Assembly (NCBI GenBank): GCA_024803745.1 | Contig: JANJXV010000024.1 | Span: 13,728,427 to 13,792,426, forward strand | Source of the DNA: Megascapheus bottae | Lineage: Eukaryota > Chordata > Mammalia > Rodentia > Geomyidae | Direction: 5' to 3' | DNA: 64,000 nt | Part shown: positions 1-11,002 of the stretch, piece by piece | Position numbering within the stretch: position 1 is the first letter of the stretch | How the letters are laid out: each line of letters opens with the position of its first letter | Program-made: the position numbers and the translations under genes | The notes under the pieces: generated by a model | Seen by the model: the letters and a program-made list of their open reading frames with translations, nothing else | Database searches by the model: none | Told to the model about the DNA's origin: nothing

Positions 1-825
1 TTTTAGTTTCTTGTAGCTCAAGATGACCTTGAATTCACTCCAGAGTCCATGCTGGCCACCTTAAACTCGCAATCCTCTCAAGTTCTGTTCTTCAGTGCTG
101 CGATGACCAGCGCACCCAATCTGTCCTGGCTTCAAATCTTCTTGCTTGCCGTATTAATCACAGAACTCCACTGTCTGCGATTATATTCCAACTTGACATT
201 TTCATCTAACTTCACCATGAAGCATTCTGTATTTTCTAGCAATGTTAACACTTCAGAGAGAGAAGTTCCACACAGGTGTGAATCAGGCTACACAACTGCA
301 TTCCTGATGACACACTCCTCAGGATTCCTTCCCCGTGCTACATTATGGGATCTGGTGAGTAGCTTCATAGCCACCTTCATAGCATTTATGCTCTTAATCT
401 CATTTCCTACAGATCCAGCCTGCAAGCTAACTTTTAAAACTAGCTGTGGATTTATAAGGTGATTCATACACTCTATGAATGCCAGGATGATGACTAGTAG
501 AAGGAGAGATTCTGACATCAGTCTTCTTTGCATTTTAATAGTAAGGAAAATAATAGGGTAGAAGAGCGTTCTATCCACCCTCCCTTGCTTCTGGCAAATA
601 TAATGAAAGCTAAATAAATGCCATCCTTTAGTATGTTCATCTCTGTAAAGTTACAGGCTGCCCTGGGCATGAGGAATGAACATGACCACTTAATTCCCAA
701 CAGAGAGGTGGCCAATGGGAAGAGGCTTTGGGAAATAACAGTTGAGTCTTTTTAGAATATAAAATATTAGGTGACACCGGCAGGAGAAAAGATTTCCTTT
801 CCTTTCCTTATAATAAGTTACCCAA
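1..825. other. Unassigned sequence, no supported gene
   Basis: No recognisable repeat or splice-bounded exon was seen. A 137-codon open frame on the plus strand (49-462) overlaps a 96-codon open frame on the minus strand (288-578). Neither has a recognisable domain, and the two overlap antisense, so at most one could be coding. An old retrocopy is possible, but nothing identifies a parent. Confidence 0.4.
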
Positions 826-1052
826 AGCCAGGTGCCATGGCTCTCACCTATAATCTTAGTTACTTGGGAGGCTGAGATCTAAGGATGGTGGTTCAAAGCC
901 AGGGTTGGGTAGAAAAGTCTGCAAGATTCTTATTTCCATTAGCCACCAAAAAGCCAGATGCTCAAGTGGTAGAATGCTAGCCTTGAATAAAAAAAAAAGC
1001 TCAGGGACAGTGAAAGGCCCTGAGTCCAAGCCCCAGGAACATGAACACACAC
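826..1052 (+). repeat. B1-ID fusion SINE
   Basis: The left half is B1/7SL-like (a 'ggctctcacctataatc' region followed by 'gaggctgagatct'). The right half is ID-like ('gctcaagtggtagaatgctagcc' region, then 'ccctgagtccaagcccc'). The element ends in a short CA-rich tail. Confidence 0.85.
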
Positions 1053-1488
1053 ACACACGAACAACCAAAATTCACTCAATTAGAATGCCTCCTCTGGATA
1101 CTAATGAGCGAGGTTATAAGAAATTTTTTTCAGTATAGTTGTCCTTAAGTTTCAAAGTGCTGCCTATACTTCTCAAATGTGACAGTGTCATTCATTAAGA
1201 AGGCGACACTAAACCACAGAAATGAGTCTCCAGAGGTGGAGACAGGAGTGTGGTTAGGAGAGAGCTCGTCAGCAGCCAAGCTTGTCTGTAGCGTCATGGC
1301 CACCCTCCCATTTCGTTTACTGGAACCATATCTAAAGACCTGAGCCCGGTGAACTTTATCCTAGTGAAGGATTAGTCAGAAGTGAACAAAAATGCATCTT
1401 TCCTGATTTTTGAGAAAAGCGGTGGGTATTACCCTGTATTCAGTGTTCTAACTTAAATCTAACAATATTGGATAAAGAAAAGTCTTCA

Positions 1489-2175
1489 GCTGGGTGCTCA
1501 CATCTATAATCTTCATGGCTTTGGAGGCTCAGGATAACAGTGGTTTCATACAAGCTAGGGCAAATATGTGAAACCCCATCTCAGTCAACAGCAGGGTACA
1601 ATGGTTGTCCATTTGACATTCCAGTCACATGGAAGGCTGAGAATAGAGGACTGCAGTTCCAGGCCAGTACTTGTTGGAAAGTCCAGGAATAACTGGGTGC
1701 TAGTGACTCATACCTGTAATTCTAGCTACTCAGAAAGGTGAGATCTGAGGACTGAGGTTAAAAGCCAGCCCAGGTACTAAATCGATGAAACTTATCTCCT
1801 ATTAAGGGCCAGAAAACTGGAAGTGGTGCTGTGTCTTAAGTGGTAGAGTGCTAGCCCTAAGCTGAAGAGCTCAGAGACAGTGTCCAGGCTCAGAGTTTAA
1901 GCCCTATGACTGACAAAAGAAAAGGAAAGAAAAGAAAAGAAGAAAGGGAAAGAGAAGAAAAGTTCAGGAGAGTCCATCTCAATAAAAGAAGCAGGGCTTA
2001 ATGGTGCATGTTGTCATCCATTACAGGAGGAGGTAAATAGAGGATCTCAGTGTAAACACATGCTCAAGTAGGAAGTGAAACCTTATTTCAAAAATAACCA
2101 GTGCAAAACAGGGCTGGAGGTATGGCTCAGTGGTAAACCATCTGAGTTCAAGCTCTGGTACAAAGAGAGAGTGGA
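1489..2175 (+). repeat. Old B1-B1-ID composite SINE, interrupted
   Basis: Diverged B1-like units begin near 1489, 1591 and 1993, followed by an ID-like unit near 2119 ('gggctggaggtatggctcag'). A younger B1-ID SINE (1689-1958) sits inside. Similar order is seen at 14525-14828, 35635-35952 and 57010-57345. Monomer boundaries are approximate because of divergence. Confidence 0.55.
1689..1958 (+). repeat. B1-ID fusion SINE nested in older SINE
   Basis: A full B1-like left half and ID-like right half end in a purine-rich tail at 1918-1958. The flanks 1678-1688 and 1959-1969 form an 11-nt direct repeat with one mismatch, consistent with a target-site duplication made inside the older composite SINE. 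Confidence 0.8.
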
Positions 2176-2199
2176 GGGAAAGAAAAGAATCTTTTACAC

Positions 2200-2260
2200 A
2201 ATCTTATAAAACCAACGTATTTTACAGATAAGAAATTGAGGCTTGGAAGGGAGGAAAAGT
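2200..2260. repeat. Possible MIR fragment
   Basis: The segment resembles the core of mammalian-wide MIR elements ('tattttacagataagaaa' followed by 'ttgaggcttgg'). It is short and diverged, so the assignment is tentative. Confidence 0.4.
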
Positions 2261-2434
2261 ACAAAAATGAACAGTTAACTTCTTGTGGTGACCCAAAGTG
2301 AGCTGTTCAAGACAGGTTTTATATTTTTCTATTTGGCTGATTTCATGCAGCAAGAGAAGCAAATAAAATCAGCCAACTGTCAGAGTTGCAAAGCCATCCC
2401 TTCGCTGAGGGTACTATTAAACTTTAAAGCTGCA

Positions 2435-2651
2435 GGAGGGCCTGTAGTTTGGCCTAGTGGCAGAGTGCTTGCCTAGATGCATGGAAACCCTGGTTTGATT
2501 CCTCAGTACCACATATATAGAAAAAAAAAAAAGCTAGAAGTGGTGCTGTGGCTCAAGTGGTAGGGTTCAAGCCTTGAGATAACCCAAGGACAGTGCTCAG
2601 GCCCTGAGCTCAAGTCCAGGATTGGCAAAAAAAAAAAAAAAAAAAAAAAAA
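2435..2651 (+). repeat. ID-ID dimer SINE
   Basis: The first ID-like monomer has a box-B-like 'ctggtttgattcc'. It is followed by 'accacatatatagaaaa' and a second ID-like monomer ending 'aagtccaggattggc', then a long A-tail. Confidence 0.88.
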
Positions 2652-3226
2652 GAAAAGCTCCAGGAATTTGGGGTGCTATTCCTTTTGGCTGGGAAGAAGT
2701 GGTGGAGCTCTTGACCCAAAGTCTATGGGGCCCGGGGCTCTTTGGAAGCAGGGACTCTTAAGAGAGACATCAGGAGGATCAGGCTTCTTGGAAAACAGCC
2801 CTCTTGCAAAGGCCCCCGACAGGGCAGGATTGCTTGATTGTCACCAGAGTGTGGAGTCCACTCCCAGGGAATGGCTTGCCAAGCATTTTGGCCCAGACAT
2901 TATTAGCCCCCATTCCTGGGTTACTGCCACACCTCAGTAATTCTCATGGCTTCTCTAGTTCTTTCTTAAAGTCTCCCTTCAGGTCTTGCAACAGTACTTC
3001 AGAGGATGGATCTCTTGTCTAAACCATTAAATAATCAATACATATTTTGGAAAATAGTTTCTTCTGATATGTTTGGAGTCACTCACCATCATACATCATT
3101 TACACATGTAAATCTCTGAGTGTGCTAGAAGCCAAATCTAAACAACAACAACAAAAAAGGACTAAGAGAAAATGTCTTTGATATTCTAGTTTGAAGTTAA
3201 ATGATGAGGTTTAAGAATTGTTTTAT
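2652..3226. other. Unique sequence, nothing supported
   Basis: Two overlapping plus-strand open frames (2668-2940, 2804-3022) lack splice context, a family signature or a Kozak-like start. They look like chance open frames in a locally GC-richer stretch. Confidence 0.4.
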
Positions 3227-3227
3227 A

Positions 3228-3328
3228 GGAAGTGGCACTGTGGCTCAAGTGGTAGAGTGCTATTCTTGAGCTGAAGAGCTCAGGGACAGTGTCCAGGCCT
3301 GGAGTTGAAGCCTTACAACTGACAAAAA
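3228..3328 (+). repeat. ID half of a B1-ID SINE
   Basis: Only the right-hand ID-like module is present ('ggcactgtggctcaagtgg' onward), ending at 'ctgacaaaaaaa'. The left B1 half is missing, consistent with 5' truncation. Confidence 0.75.
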
Positions 3329-3335
3329 AATATTT

Positions 3336-3745
3336 TATAGCTGGGTACTGATGATTCAAGCCAATAATCCTAACTACTCAGAAGCCTACATAGGAAAAGT
3401 CTGTGACACTTCCTTTTTTAAAAAAAAATTATCTTTTTTATTGTAATAAATAGAAGGGTTACATTATATTTCCCAGACAGAAGGTGTGTTACTTCACGAA
3501 CACTGGTACCCTTTTCTCATGTTTTTGTCCCCATTTCCCTCCCCCACCCCTCTCCTTATCTTGTTTTCCCCCCTTCCCTATCCTATTTCAAATAAATAAA
3601 CATATATATAATATACCAAAGTCTGTGATACTTCTATCTCCAATTAACCACCAAAAAGTAGAAGTAGAAGCTGCTGCTCAAGTAGTGGAGCACTAGCCTG
3701 AGCAAAAAGCTCAGGAATAGCACTTTCCCACACAATGAATCAAGG
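3336..3745 (+). repeat. B1-ID SINE split by an L1 insertion
   Basis: The B1 half lies at 3336-3412 and the remainder at 3618-3745. The break is filled by a minus-strand L1 3' end (3413-3617) whose target-site duplication is made of SINE sequence. Confidence 0.8.
3413..3617 (-). mobile_element. 5'-truncated L1 3' end
   Basis: Read on the minus strand it ends in the L1 3'UTR signature also seen at 25300-25385: a G-rich polypurine tract, then 'cccttctatt', then an A-rich tail. The flanks 3396-3412 and 3618-3634 are a 17-nt direct repeat with one mismatch. Confidence 0.88.
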
Positions 3746-4704
3746 ACATTGATGGCAAGGAAAACATGGTAAATTAAATGCATTGTACAATCAGCTGTGC
3801 ACATATGGAGGGCCCTGTAAAGCTCTTTGGGTTAAGTTTTCGTAATCAACTGTTGGATATATACATGTGGGACGACTTCCATTCTCTAGAGCTCACAGCC
3901 TCCCACAGCTAGATAGAAAAGTACAAGGGGTGGGACAGAAAAGAAAGGAAGGAGCACAAAGGCTTGGGGGAAGACCCATGACTCAACACCCAGGCTGGGG
4001 GTTTACTCTACAAAAACCCACGGAGTATTTGTTTGACACCTTCCTTTAACTTGCTGAGTTTAATGTGAAAAACAGAATTAAAAAAAATCTAACACATATT
4101 TGCTAACTTCTTAGTAGAAACAAATTCCTAAGTCCAGGGTAATATGTATAGGAGGGTTGTTGGGGCATCATTTATTCAACAAAGAAAATCCAAAGTTCTA
4201 TACATCGAAAAATAATAAAATTAAGAGAGAAGCTGAGAAGACAATTTTCCCCTAATATCTTATGCCCACACATGATTTTACAAACAGAAGGCTGATAATG
4301 AGCAGGGACTGGCATTTATGAAAGAAAATAACAGGCTTGTAAACACATGAAAAGTTAACTCCACCAGCTAAAATTTTAGAATGCCACACACCTGACACCG
4401 ACTGGAAATCTATTAAATAGTGATTAGCTGCTGGATAAATGAACCAAAATAATGTGACATTGTCTAAGGACTGCAAAGAAACAAAATGATAACAGTTAAT
4501 GCTGATAAAGACATGGTGAGGAAAAAAATATCTCACCTTTTGCTAAAAAAATGTATCCTTTCTTCTAGGAAACAATTCAAAATTTGTTAAGCATCTTAAA
4601 AAGTTATTTTGAGTCAAATTCCTTATGAAGACTCTAAGGCAATCTCAAACCAAATTTCTAAGATTCGTGTATTTACAAGAATAATTATTGAAATATTACA
4701 GATA
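3746..4704. other. Unassigned sequence
   Basis: No recognisable gene or strong repeat. The minus-strand open frame 4252-4536 (94 codons) has no splice context or motif and is probably chance in AT-rich DNA. Confidence 0.35.
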
Positions 4705-4706
4705 AA

Positions 4707-4795
4707 GTAATTGGGGATAGCTCAAGTGGTAGAGCACTTGCCCAGCAAATTCAAAGCCCTGGGCTCAATCCCCAGTACCACCACCAGTACCAAAT
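4707..4795 (+). repeat. ID-like monomer SINE
   Basis: A solitary ID-like unit with tRNA-like box A ('agctcaagtggtagagcac') and box B ('gggctcaatccc') regions. It is the plain ID form rather than the dimer or B1 fusion. Confidence 0.75.
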
Positions 4796-4924
4796 GCCTA
4801 GAAAGAATGTGTTCCTGCTAATGTGTGTGTCTGTGTGTATTCACATAGGTACCTACTAGAAAGAAATACACAGGACCTTGACCTATAACACCAACACAAC
4901 TTTGGGGGGATGGAGAGAATTTCC

Positions 4925-5110
4925 TTTTATACATGGAATCTGATAGAATAATCAAATACGCAGAAACAGAGTAGAACAGTGGTTACACAGCAGGCACAGG
5001 GGTACAGTTCCAGTGTGAGTTTTAAGAGGAAGGTATAAATGGTCTTACACACAAATGGCTAAGAATGCTGTGAAATGGCATACAAATTGCCTCAACTATA
5101 GTGAACAAGA
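4925..5110 (+). mobile_element. Old L1 3' end, tentative
   Basis: The order of 'catggaatct', 'agaaacagagtagaa', 'tggttac' and a G-rich tract resembles the 3' part of old mammalian L1 elements. It is heavily diverged. Confidence 0.4.
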
Positions 5111-5479
5111 TTTATATTACAACATATTTCTACCTTAAAGTTATATAATAAAAAAGAAAAATGAAAAACTTCAGTATAAACAGCGTAGAATGAAGTTTAA
5201 AATGCTATGCAAACTATTTGGAAGAAGGCTCCATTGCTGATGAAATTTTGAGGTTCACATCTTTCTTCGAGCTCACTCTCTCACAACCTTGGATGTACTT
5301 CTACATGCCCAAAGACCCACTGCTCTCCTTTCCTGTTGCTCTCTCTGTTGGTTTATTTCATAGTGAATGCCACATGATCATCTATGAACCACTATCCTGA
5401 CATCACCTGTTCCCTTTCTTACCTCACTGTTCTTGCTCTCATAAACCTCTTACCAGCAGAGTCCTCATCAGTGCACTGT

Positions 5480-5905
5480 CAGAAGCTTTCCATCTAGGCT
5501 CCCTGTCTTGCTCTGTGTTTTCTTCTCACCTTCATTCCCATCAACCTCCCTTTACTGCAGCTTAGTGATCTTTCTAAAGTGCACACCTGACTATGACACA
5601 CCTCTGAGTAGAAGTCACCAGCAAATTGCATGTGATACCCTAGAACTGGGAGATCTGTCAGTGGGTCCATGTTCATTCAATCCCATGTGAGGACCTTCCA
5701 GTTGGCCCCCTCACATGCGTGCCTTTGTCTAGCCAACCTTGAAAGCTGCCCTTTGGGAGGCACTCCAGACTTCATCTCTCTCAGGGAGTGACACGGAGTG
5801 ATTGTAGAGTGCCACAAGCCCCTACAGTATATTGTCTTATGTCCCAGAGTAATAATCACCCCTTGCAATGCCCCAGGGCCTCAGTGTTTGCTAAAAGAAT
5901 TAACA
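5480..5905 (+). mobile_element. Probable L2 (LINE-2) fragment
   Basis: It contains L2-like phrases such as 'cagcttagtgatctttcta' followed by a 'ctgactatgacacacctctg' region. This is an ancient element predating rodents. Open frames in it (5508-5690, 5494-5676) are incidental. Confidence 0.55.
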
Positions 5906-7249
5906 AATGTTTCTATCACCCCAAAGAGTTACCTATTCTCATCTTGAAAGAGATATCAACCAAGTATGTCGTAATTTCCCTCAGCTAATGGCTCAACTAT
6001 TTTATCATCCTGGCAAACAAAGTAGTCTTTCTTATCTATTCATCAGCCAGCAAATTTATTAATTGCATTTCTTGTGTTACAACAATAGCTCTTTGGTTTT
6101 GTCTGAATATATTTCCTCCCAGTGAAGGTATCCCCAAAGTGTTACTAACATCCTGAAATTCAACAGGCAGCCAAGCCAATGTTACAGGTTACACAAGTGG
6201 CAGCCAAGGACACCAAGGATAAATCAGCGGTTACTACTTCAGCACTATCAGCAAGAAGTCCTGCAGTCTTGAAAACCCTCAGTTCCTTTATCTTTTCCTA
6301 GAAGGGTGTGTAATTTCTGTTGTTCGTGTATCAGTCCTTCACAACTGCTCAACACTGTGACTCAAATTGGTCACAATGAGTCTGACTAACATTTCATTTT
6401 CTTGCCCTTTTATGTCATGTTCCCTTTAATCCATCCAAGAATTATGTCTAGTTTTTTTCCACAATGGCCTCATAGTATGGATTTAAGTTTATCTAATGAA
6501 TAAGTCTCTTTTCTGAGTGGTGTTTCTTTTGCACTCTCAATGATTCTCTTGTATCCATCCCCACCAAATGTCTTCTGTCAATGTGTAATTATCTTTCCAG
6601 TTCTGGTTGTTATGAATTTTATTTCTGAAGGTACACTGCTTGTACTGTCTAAACAATGAAAAACAAAAAGGAGGAGAAACCCTCTATAACTGGGTGAATT
6701 GGATCTTTAATTTTCTACTTGTATTCACAACTACTTTATAAATATTCCTGATTACATAGTTTGGAATTCTCGGTATCTGTTTGGAGCTTCTGATAATATC
6801 ATCCATGCTATTCACTTATTTAGTATTAGTCATATATTTCCCCACCCTTTATCCTTTTCTCTGGTTTTGTACCCCCACACAATAACCACAGAGGTTGACT
6901 TTCTGACCCAGTTGTTTCCCCCTTTTAATAACAGCATTTGAGGAAGCCCAGGAACAGTCAAATTACAAATAAAGTGTCAGATCAGGTCAACCTCCTGAAC
7001 TTTGACACATGGATGAGCTTCCTAGGGCTAGTAAATGCTTCTAAAACACAGGCAAATATTTGCATACAGGTGTGGTAAAATGATTCATGGCTCTTAACAT
7101 AATCTCAAAGGGGTCTAGCACTCCAATATGTTACAAACACCACCTCTAAGACATTCAGACATAATGCTATTAAAAAAAACACTGGGCTCAAGCCTCTCAG
7201 CCATCTCCTGAGAGAATGAAAATATCTATAAGTGCACATCAATTAAGAA
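5906..7249. other. Unique AT-rich sequence
   Basis: No exon with paired splice sites, no clear repeat and no RNA gene was recognised here. Confidence 0.4.
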
Positions 7250-7400
7250 CAAAATTGGAGGGGATGGGGGCAGGGAAAGTGGGAGAAAAACATGGGAAGT
7301 GCTAACAGTGTTTAAGAAGTAATGTACCTACTACCTGATGAATGTAACTGTATCCCCTCTATACATCACCCTGACAATAAAAGAAGTTAAAAAATGTAAA
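7250..7400 (+). mobile_element. L1 3' end, older subfamily
   Basis: A G-rich tract (7257-7285) is followed by 'aagaagtaatgtacc', 'atgtaactgtatcccctc', 'tatacatcaccctga' and an A-rich end. The same 3' end occurs at 30185-30345. It differs from the younger type at 24973-25385. Confidence 0.7.
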
Positions 7401-8307
7401 AAAGAGGCAGGGACAATGTGTTATACGATTTACTGAAAAAAAAAACTAACTAAAATTGGAGGGCATGATTTGGGGGGAGGAGGTTCAGCATACATGGCAT
7501 TATATGAAGATAATCTAATACTGTAGCTGTTACGAGTATCTTTCTTTGAGGGAAAGATAGTCTTTATCCAGGTTCAATTTGCTTTCTTTGTCTTCTTCTG
7601 AAGCTTATTTGATTCATGGACAGAAAACCAAAATATAAATCACAAGTTTCTTTATACATGAATATGAGAACTTTCATATGCCTTTCATAAGCTCTAGTAC
7701 TTATATTCTCTATATTTGTGTAGTTTTAAATAATAACACAAATATTATTTAATAGATCAGAACCTAAACTGTCTTTGTAACAATGTACCACAAAAATCTA
7801 TCAACATAAATCTTAATTCTTAATTTTTATGGTTGTCAGTTACGTTACCCTATGATCATACTCCAAGTATTTTCTATCGGCAAACATTAAAGAAAAACAA
7901 ATATACTAGGGGAGGGAAAGCTCTCCAAAGCTTTTCCCTAGATGAAATGGCATTTAGGCGTCTAGAAGCAAGAATTAGCAAACATCAGAAATGGTTGTTA
8001 CACATACTCACGGCTGAGTGCTCACCCAAAGCATCCCAAGCACCAGGTGGACTTGTCCCGGAAGCAGAGAATTGGGTTCTATCAGGTCAGTTCTGTTCAG
8101 GCTAGAAATGCCAAGTGCCAGCCCTACCTTTTTCCAGCCCATCTTAATTGCAGGCACACAGATTTTGGAATCTTCTAGCACTAACAATAAAAACCACACT
8201 AGGTTGTTTTCCTAATTCCTGTGAAATGAGTCAGTAGGTCAAGCAACTTAAACACTCTGGAGAGAACAACTATACTTCTTCAACTATTCCCTGTTTCCAG
8301 TAACTCT
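7401..8307. other. Unique sequence, probably 3'UTR/downstream of a minus-strand gene
   Basis: This lies just downstream of the predicted stop codon of the minus-strand gene, so part may be its 3'UTR. A minus-strand ATTAAA-type hexamer occurs at 7748-7753, but nothing confirms its use. Open frames at 7833-8105, 8008-8199 and 8018-8215 overlap in several frames and lack coding character. Confidence 0.35.
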
Positions 8308-8418
8308 TTACTCTTTCTCTGCCCATGGGTAAAAGCGCTGAGGCTGACAATGACCCATCAGCAACCAACCTTGGTATGCCTGGAAGTCAGTCTCCCTCAG
8401 GGCGCAGGTCTCTTCATC
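8308..8418 (-). CDS. Terminal coding exon of unidentified gene
   Basis: Minus strand, 36 codons plus TAA (8308-8310). A pyrimidine-rich acceptor ending in TTAG lies just upstream (8419-8420 is its AG). The frame starts at a codon boundary, matching the phase-0 end of exon 8865-9036; the other two frames hit stops within a few codons. It reads DEETCALRETDFQAYQGWLL, then a C-terminus ending FYPWAEKE. I do not recognise the protein and see no named domain; hydrophobic residues are scattered rather than in a membrane helix. The evidence is the splice and phase logic, not homology. Confidence 0.65.
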   Translation of the reverse strand, partial: DEETCALRETDFQAYQGWLLMGHCQPQRFYPWAEKE

Positions 8419-8864
8419 CTAAGAGGAAAAGTCCATGGAGATTCCTGGATCTTTTTGTAGTCGATTATTTCTTTTAGAGAGATAGATGATGTTTAATAGA
8501 AAAGCAATAACCATATTGCTACAAGCTCTCCCACAAACCACTTAGTTTTGTAAAATACCCTTTCCTCCTCAAAGGCTCTAGGATTCCCAAGATTCAATGC
8601 TTATTCAACTGATCCATGTTCTTAAAAACCCCTCAAGGTCTTCTGCAGTTTTTGCCTTCCAGTCCCATGTTCTAGAAGCACAAGTGTATAAAAGCTTGTT
8701 AGCAGTCCTTTAGATCCACACATGACTCAAGATGAACACTGGCTTAGCAATAATCTTCGGAAACTACCACCTACTCACCGAGGATAACATTTCTTGTAGT
8801 TAGCAACCTTTTGCATAGGAAATCACCAGCTACTGGGAAAGAATCCACAATTCCAAGAACTCAC

Positions 8865-9036
8865 CCAGGCAGAGAAATACAGGGAGACGAACGGCTCTCG
8901 GTGGAGGTGATGTGTGCTCAGACAGTCCTTCACTAGGGCACTGGAAACACTTTTGCTTTCTGTATCGACATTACTTTCTTTCTTGCTAAAGATGGTCTCA
9001 TTTTGATCTTGAGAAATTGTCTGATCAAACCACAAA
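8865..9036 (-). CDS. Internal coding exon of unidentified gene
   Basis: Minus strand, 172 nt. The acceptor is GGTTTTCAG (9037 onward) and the donor is TGG|GTGAGT (8860-8864). Only one frame is open through the exon; it takes two bases from the preceding exon and finishes on a codon boundary. The encoded 57 residues begin with an acidic, serine-rich stretch (includes SQDQNETIFSKKESN) and end HREPFVSLYFSAW. This looks like a flexible linker followed by a folded C-terminal segment. It joins 9365-9457 upstream through a 328-nt intron and 8308-8418 downstream through a 446-nt intron. No family was recognised. Confidence 0.68.
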
Positions 9037-9364
9037 CTGAAAACCTGCCATTATAAACGAGGGATTTCACAACACTCATTCCAAAAAACCGTGGCTATTC
9101 ATTTCTGGAAGTGATTCACTACGAAAGAATCGTGGTTGGGGGTGGAGGGAGCGTTCACATTAGGAGACAGCCGCTTTGAGAAGTGAACAGAAACCTCAGA
9201 GATGGATGCCACATGCCAGGCTGACCCCACCACGGCTCTCCGAATCACCCTCCCTCAAGATGACACATGGTGACCGGTTTTCTCCTCCAATCCCCATGGG
9301 CCCCGCATCCTCCACTCTGGGGGCCATGTGCACATAAATCTGGAGAGGCAGCAGTGCTCTCCAC

Positions 9365-9457
9365 CTGTCGGTTCTCAGTGGCTGCTGAGTAATCGGCATA
9401 TGAAGACCTGCTTCCTGTGAGTATTTCCAAAAGACCTCATGATATTTCCTTAAACCG
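9365..9457 (-). CDS. Internal coding exon of unidentified gene
   Basis: Minus strand, 93 nt. The acceptor has a strong pyrimidine tract (CTTTCTTTTCTTCCCAG) and the donor reads CAG|GTGGAG. Only one frame is open: one base, 30 codons, then two bases (AG). Those two bases are exactly what exon 8865-9036 needs. The peptide includes RKYHEVFWKYSQEAGLH and QQPLRTD, a charged, aromatic-rich segment. The same frame stays open past the donor to about 9196, so the exact donor is less certain than the acceptor. No family was recognised. Confidence 0.62.
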
Positions 9458-10552
9458 CTGGGAAGAAAAGAAAGCTACTCAGGGAGAAGCAACTCCAAAA
9501 AGCAAAGCTAAAAGCACGCAATGCAATGAGTGTTTATCCAGCCACGCCTAGTTTTAATTTGGTTTCTCAACCCCTGTGTAATTAAGACAGCCAAAGAACA
9601 GCATTGGGAGGGGGGGAAAGACGTTGCACAAATACTCAGACCTTCTACGCACGTGACCAGAAAAGTAATTTTAAGATTCAAGTGAACCAATCTGAAGCTG
9701 GTTAAACCATTAACCCTTCAAGGAAAGAGAAAGTTGTTTTTGCTTGTCTCTAAACTTCTAAATAGGAAAATCATCTTCCCTACCAGACAGCGTGAATAGC
9801 CTCATTTGCTGTTTCTTTTCTCAGAGGGAAAACCCATTTCAGACTTGTCTGTGATGAGGCAGAAAACTGATTATTTATAAGATATCCTGCTACATTAACA
9901 GAGTAGCTATGCCCTTTGAAACTTGCCATGAAGGGCCAGAATGTGGCACGTAGAATTTCTCTTTATTTTAGCCAAAGCTATTAATTCATATCATAGAAAA
10001 GAGGAAAATTTCTTGACCACTGGGTAAAATGATTAAAAATATTTGCTTCTACTTCACCATAAAGGAAGAATATCAGCGGTGACAGAACTCATTTTCTAAA
10101 GAGTAGGAGACATATTGATAAAAGAACAGATTTTCAAAGCCTGGATGTTAATGAGCTTCTCCGCTGGTGGGTACTGCGGAGAGATGGCTCATGAGGAGAG
10201 AAGTTATACGTAGTGGAGGTGAAGAATGGAAAGAAACAAAATTCAAATCTATATTTCTACATAGTACTTTCAAATCTGTGTTTTCTATTTTGGAAAGAAA
10301 TTCTTTAAAAGGAGGGCATAGCATCTATTTGCATAACTTTCAAGGTAGGATTGAATAAGATGGCATCTATAACTGGAGGTGAGAATTTAAATCAATTACA
10401 CTATATACTCACAGCCACCACACCTTGAGGACTTATGTCTCGGCATAAAGGAATATATAACAAAGGAATGTGTAGCCCTTAAAGACCAGGACTTTTTTTT
10501 ATAGAGAGAACTTTAGATAAATACCTACAATTAAAAAAAGAAAAATAAAACT
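9458..10552. other. Intronic unique sequence
   Basis: No clear repeat or paired-splice exon was seen. It lies directly upstream, in minus-strand sense, of the terminal exon cluster and is best read as intron. Confidence 0.4.
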
Positions 10553-10554
10553 AT

Positions 10555-10787
10555 TGCTAGGTGCTGGTGGCTCACATCTGTAATCCTACCTACTCAGGAG
10601 GCTGAGATACAAGGATCATGGTTCGAAGCTAGCCTGGGAAGGCAAGTCTATGAGACACCTACCTCCAATTAACCACAAAAAAAGCCCCAAATGGCGCTGT
10701 GGCCCAAGTGGTAGTGAGCTATTCTTGAGCAAAAAAAGGACAGTGCTCAGGCCCTGAGTTCAAACCCCAATACTGACACAAAACAAA
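10555..10787 (+). repeat. B1-ID fusion SINE
   Basis: A B1 half ('ctggtggctcacatctgtaa') and an ID half ending 'gagttcaaaccccaatactg' are followed by an A-rich tail. Confidence 0.87.
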
Positions 10788-10807
10788 ATGGGAGGAAAAA
10801 CATGTAA

Positions 10808-11002
10808 GGGGTTGGGAATTTGCCCTATTGATAGGGTGCTTGCCTAGTCTCCCCAAAGACTTGGGTTCGATTCTTCAGTACCACATACCTAGAAAAGGCC
10901 AGAATTGGTGCTGTGGCTCAATTGGTAGAGCTCTAGCCTTGAGAAAGCCCAAGGACAGTGCTCAGGCCCTGAGTTCAAGCCCTATGACTGGCAAAAACAA
11001 AA
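10808..11002 (+). repeat. ID-ID dimer SINE
   Basis: Two ID-like monomers are joined by 'agaaaaggccagaattggtg'. Box B-like sequences 'gggttcgattc' and 'gagttcaagccc' are visible. Only about 20 bp separate it from the preceding B1-ID SINE. Confidence 0.88.

Noticed and set aside
5218..5990. Cluster of 60-66-codon open frames
   Set aside because: They overlap on both strands within a probable L2 relic and adjoining sequence and show no consistent frame.
8773..8840. 57-nt candidate exon between TTTCCCAG and CCTCG|GTGAGT on the minus strand
   Set aside because: It has an open frame, but its acceptor is only about 25 nt from the donor of exon 8865-9036, too short for an intron, and its phase conflicts with the terminal exon.
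9196..9364. Continuation of the 9365-9457 frame as a longer exon
   Set aside because: The frame stays open to a stop at about 9196, but a good donor (CAG|GTGGAG) at 9364 gives exactly the phase required by the next exon; donors farther on are poor or out of phase.
8100..9460. CpG island or promoter near the exon cluster
   Set aside because: CpGs are present but sparse and scattered; there is no dense island or core-promoter pattern.
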